From Angelobacter sp036557225 (lineage in GTDB: Bacteria > Acidobacteriota > Terriglobia > Terriglobales > Acidobacteriaceae): a DNA stretch of 64,000 nt. A program made the translations under genes and the position numbers. Numbering within the stretch: the first letter of the stretch is position 1; the number at the start of each line of letters is the position of its first letter. The DNA lies in the NCBI GenBank assembly GCA_036557225.1, contig DATBHX010000030.1, forward strand, positions 12,846 to 76,845. Direction: 5' to 3'. Below, piece by piece: positions 52,770 to 63,922 of this stretch. Under the pieces are notes generated by a model. The model did no database searches. It saw only the letters and a program-made list of their open reading frames with translations, and was not told the DNA's origin.

Positions 52770-54110
52770 CTAATTAAAATCCGCTGTGCCCACGCGCAGA
52801 GTGGTCCGGGTGATCTTGCCGCGCTGGTTTTTGCCTTCTTCCGACGTCTGATGCGCCCAGGCGCCGAACACCTTGTTGCCGAATGCCGTGATGGCGAGAT
52901 AGTCGCCAAGGAAATCTCCGTAGGCGTCAAAAACTTCAGGGTCCCAGCTGTAGTTCTGGAAGGTCTTTCCCCCGTCCGTGGAGCGGGCCAGAGTCACGGT
53001 AGTGTCTTCATTATTGTTGCGGCGATCATAGAAGATCAGGTTCACGGCGCCGCTCTGCGGATCGACGGCCATCCACTGGAAGAACTGGTCTTTACCGTTG
53101 TGAATAGGATCGTTGTTTACGCGGACGGGAGCGCTCCAGGTACGGCCGTGATCGGCGGACGAGGCGATGAAAATGTCGACGTCGCCATTGGAATAGTCAC
53201 TCCAGGCGACATAGAGGTTTCCGCCCTGCTTGCTTCCTCGTGGGTCGATTCCAATCTGCGGAAAGCCATTCGATCGGGAGACACCGGTGATGCCGAAATA
53301 GCCGGGACCCGCGGGAATGATGCGGCGGTCTTTGGCGAAAGATGCGCCGCCGTCGTGTGAGACGGCCATCATGACGCCGTCGCGGTCGTCCCAAATGGTG
53401 TAGAGAGTGCCGTCAGGGCCGACGACGCCGTGAAAGCCTTCGAGGGCGCCGTTATCGTCGCGCGGCAGGCCGGAGATGGTGTTCAACTTGATGGGAGTGG
53501 ACCAGCTCTTGCCGCCGTCCGTGGAGCGAGAGAAGAAGAGATCGCTGGCGGCGAGAGTGAAGTGCGTCCAGCCGATATAAAGGTTGCCGGCGTGCGAGCT
53601 GCTGGTATCGGCCACCACCCAGGGCTTGTCTTCAAAGGGAATATCGGGCGTGGATTCATGCGAGATGATGGTGATGGCATCGGGTTCCCACGTCTGGCCG
53701 CCATCGGGTGAGCGGCGAATAAAGATGCCGTTGCGCGTTGCGCCCTGCGCCCAGTAATTGGTGGTGCCGAGGTTGTCAAAGGCGATGTAGCAGAGAATGG
53801 CGTGACCGGCTGCGTCGTAGGTGAGAGAGACGTCGCCGGAGACGCGATAATTTCCCGGAGCGGTGCCGGATGCGGTCTTCCAGGTTGCGCCTCCATCCTG
53901 GGAAAAGGCCACGCTGGCGTTGATCTGCCACGCTACGACAAGATGCTGCGGATTTTTTGTATTCACGGCGATAGCCGGTTCATTGAAATATCCGGCGCCG
54001 GGCGAGACGGTGGTGATGTGCGTCTTAGGCGCAGGCGGCAGCGGCTGCGCCAGCAGGCTGGTAGCACAGAGAACAAATAAGAGGGCAAGTATCAGGGATG
54101 TGGTCTTCAT
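52770..54110 (-). CDS. Secreted BNR/sialidase-like beta-propeller protein
   Basis: 446 residues from the ATG at 54110, where a signal peptide begins (MKTTSLILALLFVLCATSLL, then AQ); a start at 54134 adds 8 residues. Six Asp-box (BNR) motifs are readable: SQDGGATW, SPDGGQTW, STDGGKSW, SHDGGASF, SADHGRTW and STDGGKTF, spaced as in six-bladed propellers. The sialidase active-site arginine triad is not recognisable, so a glycosidase role is unproven. It is probably periplasmic or extracellular. Divergent from the M28 peptidase gene, which is also exported. Confidence 0.85.
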   Translation of the reverse strand: MKTTSLILALLFVLCATSLLAQPLPPAPKTHITTVSPGAGYFNEPAIAVNTKNPQHLVVAWQINASVAFSQDGGATWKTASGTAPGNYRVSGDVSLTYDAAGHAILCYIAFDNLGTTNYWAQGATRNGIFIRRSPDGGQTWEPDAITIISHESTPDIPFEDKPWVVADTSSSHAGNLYIGWTHFTLAASDLFFSRSTDGGKSWSTPIKLNTISGLPRDDNGALEGFHGVVGPDGTLYTIWDDRDGVMMAVSHDGGASFAKDRRIIPAGPGYFGITGVSRSNGFPQIGIDPRGSKQGGNLYVAWSDYSNGDVDIFIASSADHGRTWSAPVRVNNDPIHNGKDQFFQWMAVDPQSGAVNLIFYDRRNNNEDTTVTLARSTDGGKTFQNYSWDPEVFDAYGDFLGDYLAITAFGNKVFGAWAHQTSEEGKNQRGKITRTTLRVGTADFN

Positions 54111-54249
54111 AAGTTTTTGAGGCAGCCGAGACATTCTAAACGACGCGGCTTTGTTCGTTGCTCACGTTCATCAGCAGCATGCGTCTTTAATAGGGGATAT
54201 AATCTGCCTTCGCCCACGATCTGACATTCCTTCTTGAGGTGTAATTTCC

Positions 54250-55821
54250 ATGCGCAAACTCTTATTGCTGATGTCCGCCACCGGACTGTTCCTGCTGCTC
54301 TCGGTTTCCATGTACGCTGCTCATTCCACTCCGGCGGAACCTGCCGCTCCAGCGGAAGACGGTACCATGCCCGCGCTGACAGCCATCGCCGGCCAGGGGA
54401 TGATGAGCAATGAGGCTTACAACGACCTGGAAGAGCTTTCCGACTACATCGGCGGGCGCGTGACCGGATCACCGCAGGCTGGGCAGGCCGTGCAGTGGGG
54501 TCTGCAGAAGATGCGGGCGATGGGACTGGAAAATGTGCATGCGGAGAAATGGCAGATCGCGCGGGGATGGACCCGCGGTGTGGCCGAAGCAGAAATCATT
54601 ACGCCGATCCATAAGCGGCTGGTGATCGACTCCATGGGCTGGGTCGGCTCGACCAAGAGCGGCGGAGAAGAAGCAGATGTGGTCGCGGTGAACATCAATC
54701 AACTCGACGATGAGATCAAAAACAACGCGTCGCACTGGCAGGGCAAGGTGCTGATGGTTGTGAAGAAAGGCGCAGCGCCAACCCCGCAACAGCAGCAGGG
54801 AGGCTTTGCCAAGTTCGGCGAATTTCTCAAGAAAGCGCATGAAGCGCACGCGGTGGCGGTGATCGGCGGCCAGGGCGGCTCGTTTGCCCAGGGTATGCGG
54901 CTGACGCACACCGGCGCCATGGGCTTCGATACTTACTATGACATCGCGGCGGTCAGCATGACAGCCGAAGACCAGCAGCAGCTTGGCCGCTTTCTGGACC
55001 AGGGCAAGAATGTGCGCCTCAAGATTAATGTGCAGAACACGGTGACCAGCGGGCCGGTGGATTCGGCGAATGTGGTGGGCGAGATTCGCGGCAGTGAGCA
55101 TCCGGAGCAGGTGATTGTTGTCGGCGGGCATCTTGATTCGTGGGACCTGGCGGACGGAGCGACGGACGATGGTTGCGGCGTGGCGACGACGCTGGGTGCA
55201 GCCAAGGCCATCAAGCTGGGCGGCTTCAAACCGAAGCGCACGATCCGCTTTGTACTCTTCACAGGTGAAGAACAGGGACTGCTGGGATCGCTGGCTTATA
55301 CCAAGACGCATAAAGATGAGTTGCCCAACCATGTGGCGGCATTGGTCCTCGATAACGGCCAGGGACCGGTGGTGAAGCTGGATATGGGCGGACATGAGGA
55401 CCTGATTCCGGCGGTCAAAAAATTTGCCGATTCAGTCAAGGCTTTTGGCGACCTGGACGTGGATGATAATGCGGTCTTCGGGACTGACGCAGGACCGTTC
55501 ATTCTGGCAGGACTGCCCGGAATCAACATGGGCCAGGACTCGCCGGAATACAAGTACACGCACCACTCGGCGGTCGATACCTTCGACAAGGTGAAGCCCG
55601 ATCTGCTTACCCGCGATGCCACCATGATGGGCCTGACGGCATTCTGGATCGCCGACCGTCCGGAGCGGCTGGCCAGCCCGTGGCCTCCGGAGAAGACGGC
55701 CAAGATGCTGACCGAGAAACATACTGATGTATTTCTGAAAGCGGCGGGAATCTGGCCGTTCGGCGATTTAGGGAAGGAAGAGAAGCCGGCGGCAGCGCCG
55801 AGCGGAACGACGAACAAATAG
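54250..55821 (+). CDS. Secreted M28-family zinc metallopeptidase
   Basis: 523 residues. Signal peptide RKLLLLMSATGLFLLLSVSM (cleavage near MYAAHS). Inserted PA-like domain between about 140 and 270. The zinc-ligand pattern of M28 aminopeptidases is complete: VGGHLDSWDLADGATDDGCG (H and bridging D), FTGEEQGLLGS (catalytic E with neighbour E), VLDNGQG (D) and KYTHHSAVDTFDKV (H). Such enzymes release N-terminal residues from peptides outside the cytoplasm. A hairpin shared with the convergent gluQ end terminates it. Confidence 0.92.
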   Translation: MRKLLLLMSATGLFLLLSVSMYAAHSTPAEPAAPAEDGTMPALTAIAGQGMMSNEAYNDLEELSDYIGGRVTGSPQAGQAVQWGLQKMRAMGLENVHAEKWQIARGWTRGVAEAEIITPIHKRLVIDSMGWVGSTKSGGEEADVVAVNINQLDDEIKNNASHWQGKVLMVVKKGAAPTPQQQQGGFAKFGEFLKKAHEAHAVAVIGGQGGSFAQGMRLTHTGAMGFDTYYDIAAVSMTAEDQQQLGRFLDQGKNVRLKINVQNTVTSGPVDSANVVGEIRGSEHPEQVIVVGGHLDSWDLADGATDDGCGVATTLGAAKAIKLGGFKPKRTIRFVLFTGEEQGLLGSLAYTKTHKDELPNHVAALVLDNGQGPVVKLDMGGHEDLIPAVKKFADSVKAFGDLDVDDNAVFGTDAGPFILAGLPGINMGQDSPEYKYTHHSAVDTFDKVKPDLLTRDATMMGLTAFWIADRPERLASPWPPEKTAKMLTEKHTDVFLKAAGIWPFGDLGKEEKPAAAPSGTTNK

Positions 55822-55852
55822 AGTTTCGGCGGATTGATAGTCGGAACGAATC

Positions 55853-55886
55853 AATGCGGGGCTGCGGTTAAATCCGGCCCCGCATT
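55853..55886 (+). terminator. Intrinsic terminator after the M28 peptidase gene
   Basis: AATGCGGGGC (55853-55862) pairs with GCCCCGCATT (55877-55886), 10 bp, then TCTTCTT. The hairpin overlaps the last codons of the convergent gluQ gene. Confidence 0.8.
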
Positions 55887-56818
55887 TCTTCTTCGAATGC
55901 GTGAAGCAGTACCTCAGGCTTGACGCCTTGTTCCCGCAGCGCGCGCAGGCTCAACACGTCATGCCGCTTGGCCAAGCGTACGTTCTTTTCATCGCGCAAC
56001 AGCGGACAGTGAAAATAGGCAGGGGTTGAATATCCCAATGCGCGAATCAGTAGAAGCTGGCGCGCAGAGCTTTTGAGTAGATCGGCGCCACGCACGACCT
56101 CGGTGATCTGCATGGCTTCGTCATCGACGACCACGGCGAGCTGATAGGCAGGAATGTCATCGCGACGCCAGAGCAGGAAGTCGGCGAAGTCACGGCCGGC
56201 AATGAACTGTTGCGGACCGAAGAAGCCGTCTTCAAATGAAATGATCTCGCCATCGGGAACTTTGAAGCGCCAGCTTACGCCTGCGGGCGAATCGTAGTTT
56301 TTGGCGGTGGAGATTTTGTCGCGGCACGTGCCGGGATAGGGCATTTCGTCGTCAGCGCCTGGAACGGAGGCTTCGGCAGAGTCCGCTCCATGCAATGGTT
56401 CATGGGGCGCGGAGAGCGCTCTTTCTAAATCTTTGCGCGAGCAGGTGCAAGGATAGATAAAGCCGCCGTCGCGCAAATGACGCCAGGCTTCGAGATAAAA
56501 GCTGCGCCGCTGGCTTTGTGAATACGGTGCAAATGGCCCGCCTATGTCGGGGTCCCCAGGCTGGCCGCTTTTGCCAGGCTGGGGTCGGATGTCGGGTCCT
56601 TCGTCCCAATCGAGCCCGAGCCAGCGCAGGTCTTCATACATGGCGTTGACGAATTCAGGCTTCGAGCGCTGATCGTCGAGGTCTTCATTGCGGAAGACGA
56701 GTGTGCCGCCGGCGGCGCGGGTGCGCTGCCATGCCACCCAGAAGGTGCGGGCATGCCCGAGATGGAGATAGCCGGTCGGCGAAGGCGCGAGGCGTCCGCG
56801 ATAAGTAGCAATTAGCAA
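55868..56818 (-). CDS. gluQ: Glutamyl-Q tRNA(Asp) synthetase
   Basis: 316 residues from a TTG start. GluQ attaches glutamate to queuosine of tRNA(Asp); it resembles GluRS without the anticodon domain. HIGH-type motif: RLAPSPTGYLHLGHARTFWV. KMSKS-type: VRLAKRHD. Zinc ligands of the family: CTCSRK and YPGTCRD (C-x-C, Y, C). The length separates it from full GluRS (about 470). The start lies in a word-repeat arm: TTG is the only usual start codon before YRGRLAPSPT, so the repeat directly supplies the first codons. Confidence 0.93.
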   Translation of the reverse strand: MLIATYRGRLAPSPTGYLHLGHARTFWVAWQRTRAAGGTLVFRNEDLDDQRSKPEFVNAMYEDLRWLGLDWDEGPDIRPQPGKSGQPGDPDIGGPFAPYSQSQRRSFYLEAWRHLRDGGFIYPCTCSRKDLERALSAPHEPLHGADSAEASVPGADDEMPYPGTCRDKISTAKNYDSPAGVSWRFKVPDGEIISFEDGFFGPQQFIAGRDFADFLLWRRDDIPAYQLAVVVDDEAMQITEVVRGADLLKSSARQLLLIRALGYSTPAYFHCPLLRDEKNVRLAKRHDVLSLRALREQGVKPEVLLHAFEEEMRGRI

Positions 56819-56966
56819 TTGGCAGTTAGCCTCTGTGTTTTAGATTTAAGCAATTTCGGCCGAAGGCCAACAGCTAAAGAAAAGTCCGCCGAGGCTTAGC
56901 CCTCACCTTCAGCGAAGCATATTGACAGCTAAAGCACAAAGGCTAATTGCTAACTGCTAATTGCCA
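56807..56966. repeat. Heptad word array (AGCAATT/GGCAGTT) with inverted partner
   Basis: 56807-56830: AGCAATT, AGCAATT, GGCAGTT, AGC at exact 7-base phase. 56941-56966: reverse-complement words (GGCTAATTGCTAACTGC, then TAATTGCCA), not perfectly matched. Spacer about 110 bases with GGCCGAAGGCC. It occupies the gap between the lipoprotein gene end and the gluQ start. The words are close to those of the array at 36162. Confidence 0.85.
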
Positions 56967-56971
56967 AGTGC

Positions 56972-59155
56972 TTATTTGGGCTGGACGGCCACCAGGTTCG
57001 GCGGTGCAGGCGTACCGTCAACTTTCACAAAGGTCATGGGAATCTGGACTTCATCCTGATTGTCGAGCAAATTGATGCGATCTACGGTGTTGCTGCCGGA
57101 GACGCCAACCCAGAGGGTGGCGCCATCAGGAGTGATGCCGCCGGAGAGCGGTTCGGTGGATGCTCCCCCGGTCAGCGTGGCAATTCCAATGCCGGTTGTG
57201 GGATTGAAGGTGAGGACAGCGCCTCTGCCCTTGGGCAATACGGCGATATGCGAACTATTGCTGGCCACCAGAAGTTGATTCGCGGTAAAAGCGCCCAGTC
57301 CGAAATCAAAAAATTGATTGCTGTAACTCACGTTCGGCGTGCAGTTCGCGGTGGTGAAGCCGCCGGGCACAGGTATTGCGGGCGGAGTGACCGTGACGGT
57401 TTCAATATTAAGGCCGGTGGAGTTCAGGGCAACGATCTGGTCCTGGTTCTTGGGTGCGCCGACCAGCTGAATGGTGCCGCTCAGCGGACTCGCCTGCACG
57501 GTATTGTTGCAGGTGGAGATCGATCGTAGTCCGGCGGAGTTCGCGACATACGCGAATGGTCCGGAGGCCAGAGTGGTGGCTGCGGTACTGTTGCTGGTAT
57601 CGCCCAGATTCGTTGTCAGGAAGGTCAAGGAAGGGGAAAAGACAAAGAACGTTCCGGAGCCGTTGTTGGTGAGAAGGTAGGCCCGGAAGCCGTCGTCATC
57701 ATACGTTGCTGTCACTACACCCGCGGCGATAAACGTTGTAAGAGTGTTGTTGGAGCTGTTGAAAACCCACACACGCTGGTTGGCAGCATTGGGCTCGATC
57801 GGCGTGCCAGTGGACGGATCGTTGGCGGCATTGGACACGATGACCCTGGTTCCATCCGGCGAGATAGCCAGAACCTTTCCCAGGGCCTGGTCAGCAGCGA
57901 CGGTGACTGTCTTGGTCGTGGCATCCAATACGGCGAGTCCCACGTTGGTTCCAATGTAGGCTTTGTCTCCAGCGCGAGTGAACACAATCGAGTTGGGCAC
58001 GCCCGGCAGTCCAAGCGCGGAACCTGCGACCGGCGGGGTCTTGCTGGCATCGATGGGCACCAGCGGCATGATTTGCCCGGTGGGGACGGGAAATGAACTG
58101 GCGGCGTAGATAGTGATTGTGTTTGGACTAGTGCCGTTGACTGTCAGATTGAAAACATTGCTGTAGACAGGAGCATTGATTCCGTTGCCGCAAACAGGAG
58201 GAGCGCAAACCGCCTGCAACCCCGCGCCACCCGGCGATTGGGCGGTTACGACATTTCCGGACATGGTGGCAACCGTGGTGTTGTTGCTGGTAATGATGAA
58301 TGGGGCGTTTGCGCTGATCGCGCCTTTTTCGTCGATCACATCAACCTGCAGGTTTCGAGTATCGGTGGTGTTGAGGTTGGCTGCGAAGGTGAAATTGCCG
58401 GCCGGGTCTCCTGCGATGTGAAGAACGATGTCGATCGGCATACAGCCCTTGAAAGGACTTGCCGGCGACGTGGTTGAACCTACACTGGCCACCACGCCCG
58501 CAATCCCTCCGTTTTTGGCAGTGGCCAATCCATTCGAATCAACCGTGACGACTGTGGCGTCTGACGAAGACCACGATATGGGGCCGACCTGACCCGTAAT
58601 ATCTGTATTGTTGTGTTTGGCATGGGCCACAAACTGATGAGTTTCACCGTTGGAGAAGCAAGTTGCCGCAACTGGATCCACGGTCACGGAGGTAATCGAA
58701 GGATGTACCGACACGGAAACTGGTCCGCTCGTGACCGCCTGGGCTGTGGCTGTAATGGTGGCGGTTCCGTTGATCGGATTTCCCTGCGCATCATTGCCGT
58801 TGCACACCACGAAGGTCGAGTCCCAAACGCCTCCGCAGACCAAGCCTGCGGGCGAGACAGTGGCCACGGCGGTATTGGAAGAGTTGAAGGTAAATGTGGT
58901 GGTCACGGAATTATTGGAGGCGTTCACAGCGGAGGCGCTGACGGTGATGACCTGGCCGGAAACCAGAGAGATGGTGCTCGGGGTGATCAGTACCTGGGCG
59001 ACCGTGTTGTTGGAGCTGGAAGAAGAGCCCCCGCCGCAGCCCGCTATCAGAGCTGCGAGAATGATGACGGTCGCCAGCGTGGCGGCGGTCAGGAGGGTAA
59101 AAGCTGTGCGCGGGGCTCGGTTGCCCTGATTGCTGAAAATCCGTTGTATGAGCAT
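56972..59155 (-). CDS. Lipoprotein with bacterial Ig-like domains and propeller-like C-terminal region
   Basis: 727 residues. Type II signal: TLATVIILAALIAGCGGGSS, with LIAGC as lipobox, so the protein is lipid-anchored. Then Ig-like (BIG2) domains: VAQVLITPSTISLVSGQVIT ...FNSSNTAVATVSPAG, and SVTVDPVAATCFSNGETHQF...WSSSDATVVTVDSNGLATAK. From about residue 370 the repeats change to a seven-strand-like surface-propeller pattern (FTRAGDKAYIGTNVGLAVLD, ISPDGTRVIVSNAAND, LWVGVSGSNTVDRINLLDN). Probably exposed at the outer membrane or in the periplasm. No enzymatic motif. Confidence 0.85.
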   Translation of the reverse strand: MLIQRIFSNQGNRAPRTAFTLLTAATLATVIILAALIAGCGGGSSSSSNNTVAQVLITPSTISLVSGQVITVSASAVNASNNSVTTTFTFNSSNTAVATVSPAGLVCGGVWDSTFVVCNGNDAQGNPINGTATITATAQAVTSGPVSVSVHPSITSVTVDPVAATCFSNGETHQFVAHAKHNNTDITGQVGPISWSSSDATVVTVDSNGLATAKNGGIAGVVASVGSTTSPASPFKGCMPIDIVLHIAGDPAGNFTFAANLNTTDTRNLQVDVIDEKGAISANAPFIITSNNTTVATMSGNVVTAQSPGGAGLQAVCAPPVCGNGINAPVYSNVFNLTVNGTSPNTITIYAASSFPVPTGQIMPLVPIDASKTPPVAGSALGLPGVPNSIVFTRAGDKAYIGTNVGLAVLDATTKTVTVAADQALGKVLAISPDGTRVIVSNAANDPSTGTPIEPNAANQRVWVFNSSNNTLTTFIAAGVVTATYDDDGFRAYLLTNNGSGTFFVFSPSLTFLTTNLGDTSNSTAATTLASGPFAYVANSAGLRSISTCNNTVQASPLSGTIQLVGAPKNQDQIVALNSTGLNIETVTVTPPAIPVPGGFTTANCTPNVSYSNQFFDFGLGAFTANQLLVASNSSHIAVLPKGRGAVLTFNPTTGIGIATLTGGASTEPLSGGITPDGATLWVGVSGSNTVDRINLLDNQDEVQIPMTFVKVDGTPAPPNLVAVQPK

Positions 59156-59331
59156 AAGTATAGAAGAGTTTTCAGTGTAGATTCTTGCGCGGATTTCTTC
59201 AAGAAGCGCAGGACGAGGCCGGCGTTTTGGGGCGGGTTAGGGCTGGGGCTGAGATGACCGGGGTTTGTCCCCGGAGGAGTTAACTGGTCTGGTTCCGTGC
59301 CGTTTGGCTTCCGGGCGCCGGGTGCAGGCGG

Positions 59332-59360
59332 TTGACGCCGGGGCAGGCAGTTGCTATAGT
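59332..59360 (+). promoter_or_regulatory. Sigma70 promoter of the str operon
   Basis: TTGACG (59332-59337), a 17-base spacer and TATAGT (59355-59360). Transcription should start near 59367, more than 400 bases before rpsL. This is the best-scoring promoter by eye in the window and precedes the highly expressed ribosomal operon. The gap 59156-59331 before it shows nothing else. Confidence 0.78.
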
Positions 59361-59785
59361 AAGTAGGTTCCGCGAGTATGGTTTAGCTTGCCTGTAGTGA
59401 GCTGGAATAAGTTTTTGCCCAAGAGTTGTTCAAAGGGCATGCCTCGCTGAAATGGTTCGCGCTGCCTTCCACCGGAAGGGTATGCGGACCAGGGACAACG
59501 AAACGGAGCGCCCCCGTTATTGGCTCGGTGCCACCGTCGTTACCCAACCACTGATAGTAACTTAAGCATTCTCCGCTATTTGGCGGATTCATGGCTGCGC
59601 GCTTCAGCAGCCAGTCTCGCACTGCGGGATTCGAAGGCAGGCTTGGCGCGTGTGCGCCGACATGTGCCTGCCCAAAAAGCGCAAAGATTTGAGTCGACCG
59701 GGTGAAGTGCGAAGGAGCGCTTTTCCGCGCGACGCAGCACGAGGGCAGAGCAGCGAAGCTGAGGAGCCCTTGAAAAAAAGGAACT
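59361..59785 (+). other. Long untranslated leader of the str operon
   Basis: About 420 nt between the promoter and the rpsL ATG with no recognised gene on the plus strand. It contains several short GC-rich inverted segments, for example CTTCCACCGGAAGG near 59467. On the opposite strand a 138-codon frame is open (59799-59383) but has no family match known to me. The length suggests leader regulation, such as S7- or S12-mediated control, but I do not see the E. coli S7 site pattern. Just before rpsL, AAAAAAAGGAACT gives the Shine-Dalgarno. Confidence 0.45.
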
Positions 59786-60157
59786 ATGCCGACATTCAAT
59801 CAGTTGGTCCGCAAGGGAAGAACGGCGCCGAATTATAAGACGGCCAGTCCTGCGCTGCAGGCTTCGCCGCAGCGGCGAGGTGTTTGTACGCGTGTGTACA
59901 CGCAGACGCCCAAAAAGCCGAATTCAGCGCTGCGTAAGGTCGCGCGTGTGCGCCTGACGAATGGGATCGAGGTCACCACCTACATTCCCGGGGTCGGCCA
60001 CAACCTGCAGGAGCACTCGATTGTGCTGATCCGCGGCGGCCGTGTGAAGGACCTGCCTGGTGTGCGCTATCACGTGGTGCGCGGCACGCTGGATGCGACC
60101 GGCGTGGCCAATCGTAAGCAGGGACGCAGTAAGTACGGGGCCAAGAGGCCGAAATAA
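59786..60157 (+). CDS. rpsL: 30S ribosomal protein S12
   Basis: 123 residues, full length. Diagnostic regions: PTFNQLVRKGRTAPNYKTAS, CTRVYTQTPKKPNSALRKVA (the streptomycin-site PKKPNSALRK with lysines intact, predicted drug-sensitive form), YIPGVGHNLQEHSIVLIRGG RVKDLPGVRYHVVRG. First gene of the str operon. A word-repeat array follows immediately after its stop. Confidence 0.99.
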   Translation: MPTFNQLVRKGRTAPNYKTASPALQASPQRRGVCTRVYTQTPKKPNSALRKVARVRLTNGIEVTTYIPGVGHNLQEHSIVLIRGGRVKDLPGVRYHVVRGTLDATGVANRKQGRSKYGAKRPK

Positions 60158-60158
60158 A

Positions 60159-60221
60159 TTTGTGATTGGTGATTTGCGATTTTCATTTTGCACAAAATCA
60201 CAAATCACAATTCGCAAATCA
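60159..60221. repeat. Heptad word array (TTTGTGA/TTTGCGA) with inverted partner, rpsL-rpsG gap
   Basis: TTTGTGA, TTGGTGA, TTTGCGA, TTTTCAT follow at 7-base phase (60159-60186); inverse words AATCACAAATCACAATTCGC, AAATCA return at 60194-60221. The words are shared with the array at 40741. It lies between rpsL and rpsG, where the S7 autoregulatory site sits in E. coli. Confidence 0.85.
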
Positions 60222-60270
60222 GAGATTAGATTTTGAGCGGCAAATTGCCGCTGAGGTAATTGAAGAAGCT

Positions 60271-60741
<471 letters not shown>

Positions 60742-60828
60742 AAGCAGCAGTTAGCGAAGAGTAAAAAAGCTAACGCGCAAATGTGAAAACCGAGAGATTC
60801 GAGAGAGAAAAAGGATTAGGAAGAAACA

Positions 60829-62925
<2,097 letters not shown>

Positions 62926-62965
62926 ACTGGCCGGGACCACAGGGTTTGTTGTTGTTCGCGGATTT

Positions 62966-63280
62966 GTGGTGAATGACGGACGCGAGCAGGACTTTGAGAA
63001 GGTTTTTGGACGGGATGGAATCTGGTCCGACTTCCTTCGTCGCTCGGCGGGGTTCGTGGCGAGCTTCTTGCGGGAAGAGTTAAGCGCGGGCCGGCGGCGG
63101 TACAAGGTGTTCGATTGCTGGAAATCGCACGAGGACTTCGAGCGGTGCCGGCAGGAGAGGCAGCAGGAGATCGAAGGATTCAAGCTGCTGATCGGACATG
63201 AAGGGCTGGTCGCACGCGAGACGTTTCTGGGTTCGTTTTATATGAGCGGACCGGACGAAGGCGGATTGGTATTGAGATAG
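62966..63280 (+). CDS. Small ABM-like (dimeric alpha/beta barrel) protein, first of a pair
   Basis: 104 residues from GTG. It aligns by eye with the next gene: GREQDFEKVFGRDGIWSDFL RRSAGFVASFL compared with EKAAEFVEKYGPEGAWARFF RGSAGYIRTEL. Both have the beta-alpha-beta pattern of antibiotic-biosynthesis-monooxygenase-like barrels. The matching first strand (GFVVVRGFVVND) is encoded just upstream of the GTG, so the true start may be an earlier unusual codon after the fusA stop. Active-site residues are not recognisable. It lies between fusA and tuf, a highly unusual position. Confidence 0.7.
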   Translation: MVNDGREQDFEKVFGRDGIWSDFLRRSAGFVASFLREELSAGRRRYKVFDCWKSHEDFERCRQERQQEIEGFKLLIGHEGLVARETFLGSFYMSGPDEGGLVLR

Positions 63281-63598
63281 ATGGCCGCTACCGAGTATGT
63301 GATTGTCTGGGAGTTCCGGGTACGGCAGGAAAAGGCAGCAGAGTTTGTTGAGAAGTACGGGCCTGAAGGAGCATGGGCGCGTTTCTTCCGTGGCTCCGCA
63401 GGCTATATCAGAACGGAGCTGGTACGAGATGTTGCTTCTGATCTTCGCTTTCTCACGCTGGATTACTGGCGGACGAAAGAAGAATTTGAACGCTTCCGGG
63501 AACGGAACCGGGCCGAGTATGAGCGGCTGGATCAAGAGTTTGAAGGTTTAACGGAAACCGAGACGCGGCTGGGCGCGTTCTGGTTGAAGGCAACTTGA
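63281..63598 (+). CDS. Small ABM-like (dimeric alpha/beta barrel) protein, second of the pair
   Basis: 105 residues; the ATG directly follows the stop of the paralogous gene with no spacer. Sequence EYVIVWEFRVRQEKAAEFVE KYGPEGAWARFFRGSAGYIR TELVRDVASDLRFLTLDYWR has the strand and helix order of ABM-like barrels, which are usually dimers with varied oxygenase or heme roles. Expression should be tied to the str operon. No catalytic assignment is possible. Confidence 0.75.
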   Translation: MAATEYVIVWEFRVRQEKAAEFVEKYGPEGAWARFFRGSAGYIRTELVRDVASDLRFLTLDYWRTKEEFERFRERNRAEYERLDQEFEGLTETETRLGAFWLKAT

Positions 63599-63903
63599 AG
63601 GAAGATTGGTATTCGACGGCCTGTGTGCACGCTGATGGAAGCACGACAGAAATTCGGGTGCATATCAGGCCAGAAGCACGCCGAGCAGCTGAAGAAGTAA
63701 CCGGGGATTCGGGAGAGATGATCAAGCGTTGCGTGTGGCGCTTAATCGGTCTCAAGCATGAATCGAACGAAGTCCGAGGCGACTCGGTTGAGTTCGTGAT
63801 TGATGAACCGAAGATGCTGGAATTATTGGACCTTGTTCGCAAAGTTGACTTGGCGAACAGGCAAGTTTGCAGAACCTTTAACAAGCTAGATGCTAAGAGC
63901 TAA
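63595..63903 (+). CDS. Hypothetical protein between the ABM-like pair and tuf
   Basis: 102 residues from a TTG that overlaps the previous stop by four bases (TTGA), indicating translational coupling. MKEDWYSTACVHADGSTTEI RVHIRPEARRAAEEVTGDSG EMIKRCVWRLIGLKHESNEV RGDSVEFVIDEPKMLELLDL is a mixed alpha/beta sequence that I do not recognise. The last six codons are made of the GCTA(A/G) heptad array that continues to tuf, so the repeat has become the C-terminus. Confidence 0.6.
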   Translation: MKEDWYSTACVHADGSTTEIRVHIRPEARRAAEEVTGDSGEMIKRCVWRLIGLKHESNEVRGDSVEFVIDEPKMLELLDLVRKVDLANRQVCRTFNKLDAKS

Positions 63904-63919
63904 AGGCTAGAGGCTAAAA
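63885..63919 (+). repeat. Perfect-phase heptad array upstream of tuf
   Basis: Five 7-base words in exact phase: GCTAGAT, GCTAAGA, GCTAAAG, GCTAGAG, GCTAAAA. The first two and a half encode the end and stop of the 63595 gene. The junction of words four and five creates AGAGG (63909-63913), 9 bases before the tuf ATG and the only Shine-Dalgarno-like sequence there. Confidence 0.92.
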
Positions 63920-63922
63920 AAA

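Noticed and set aside
59383..59799. Minus-strand frame of 138 codons in the str leader
   Set aside because: No recognised family and it overlaps the rpsL start. Kept only as a note in the leader finding.
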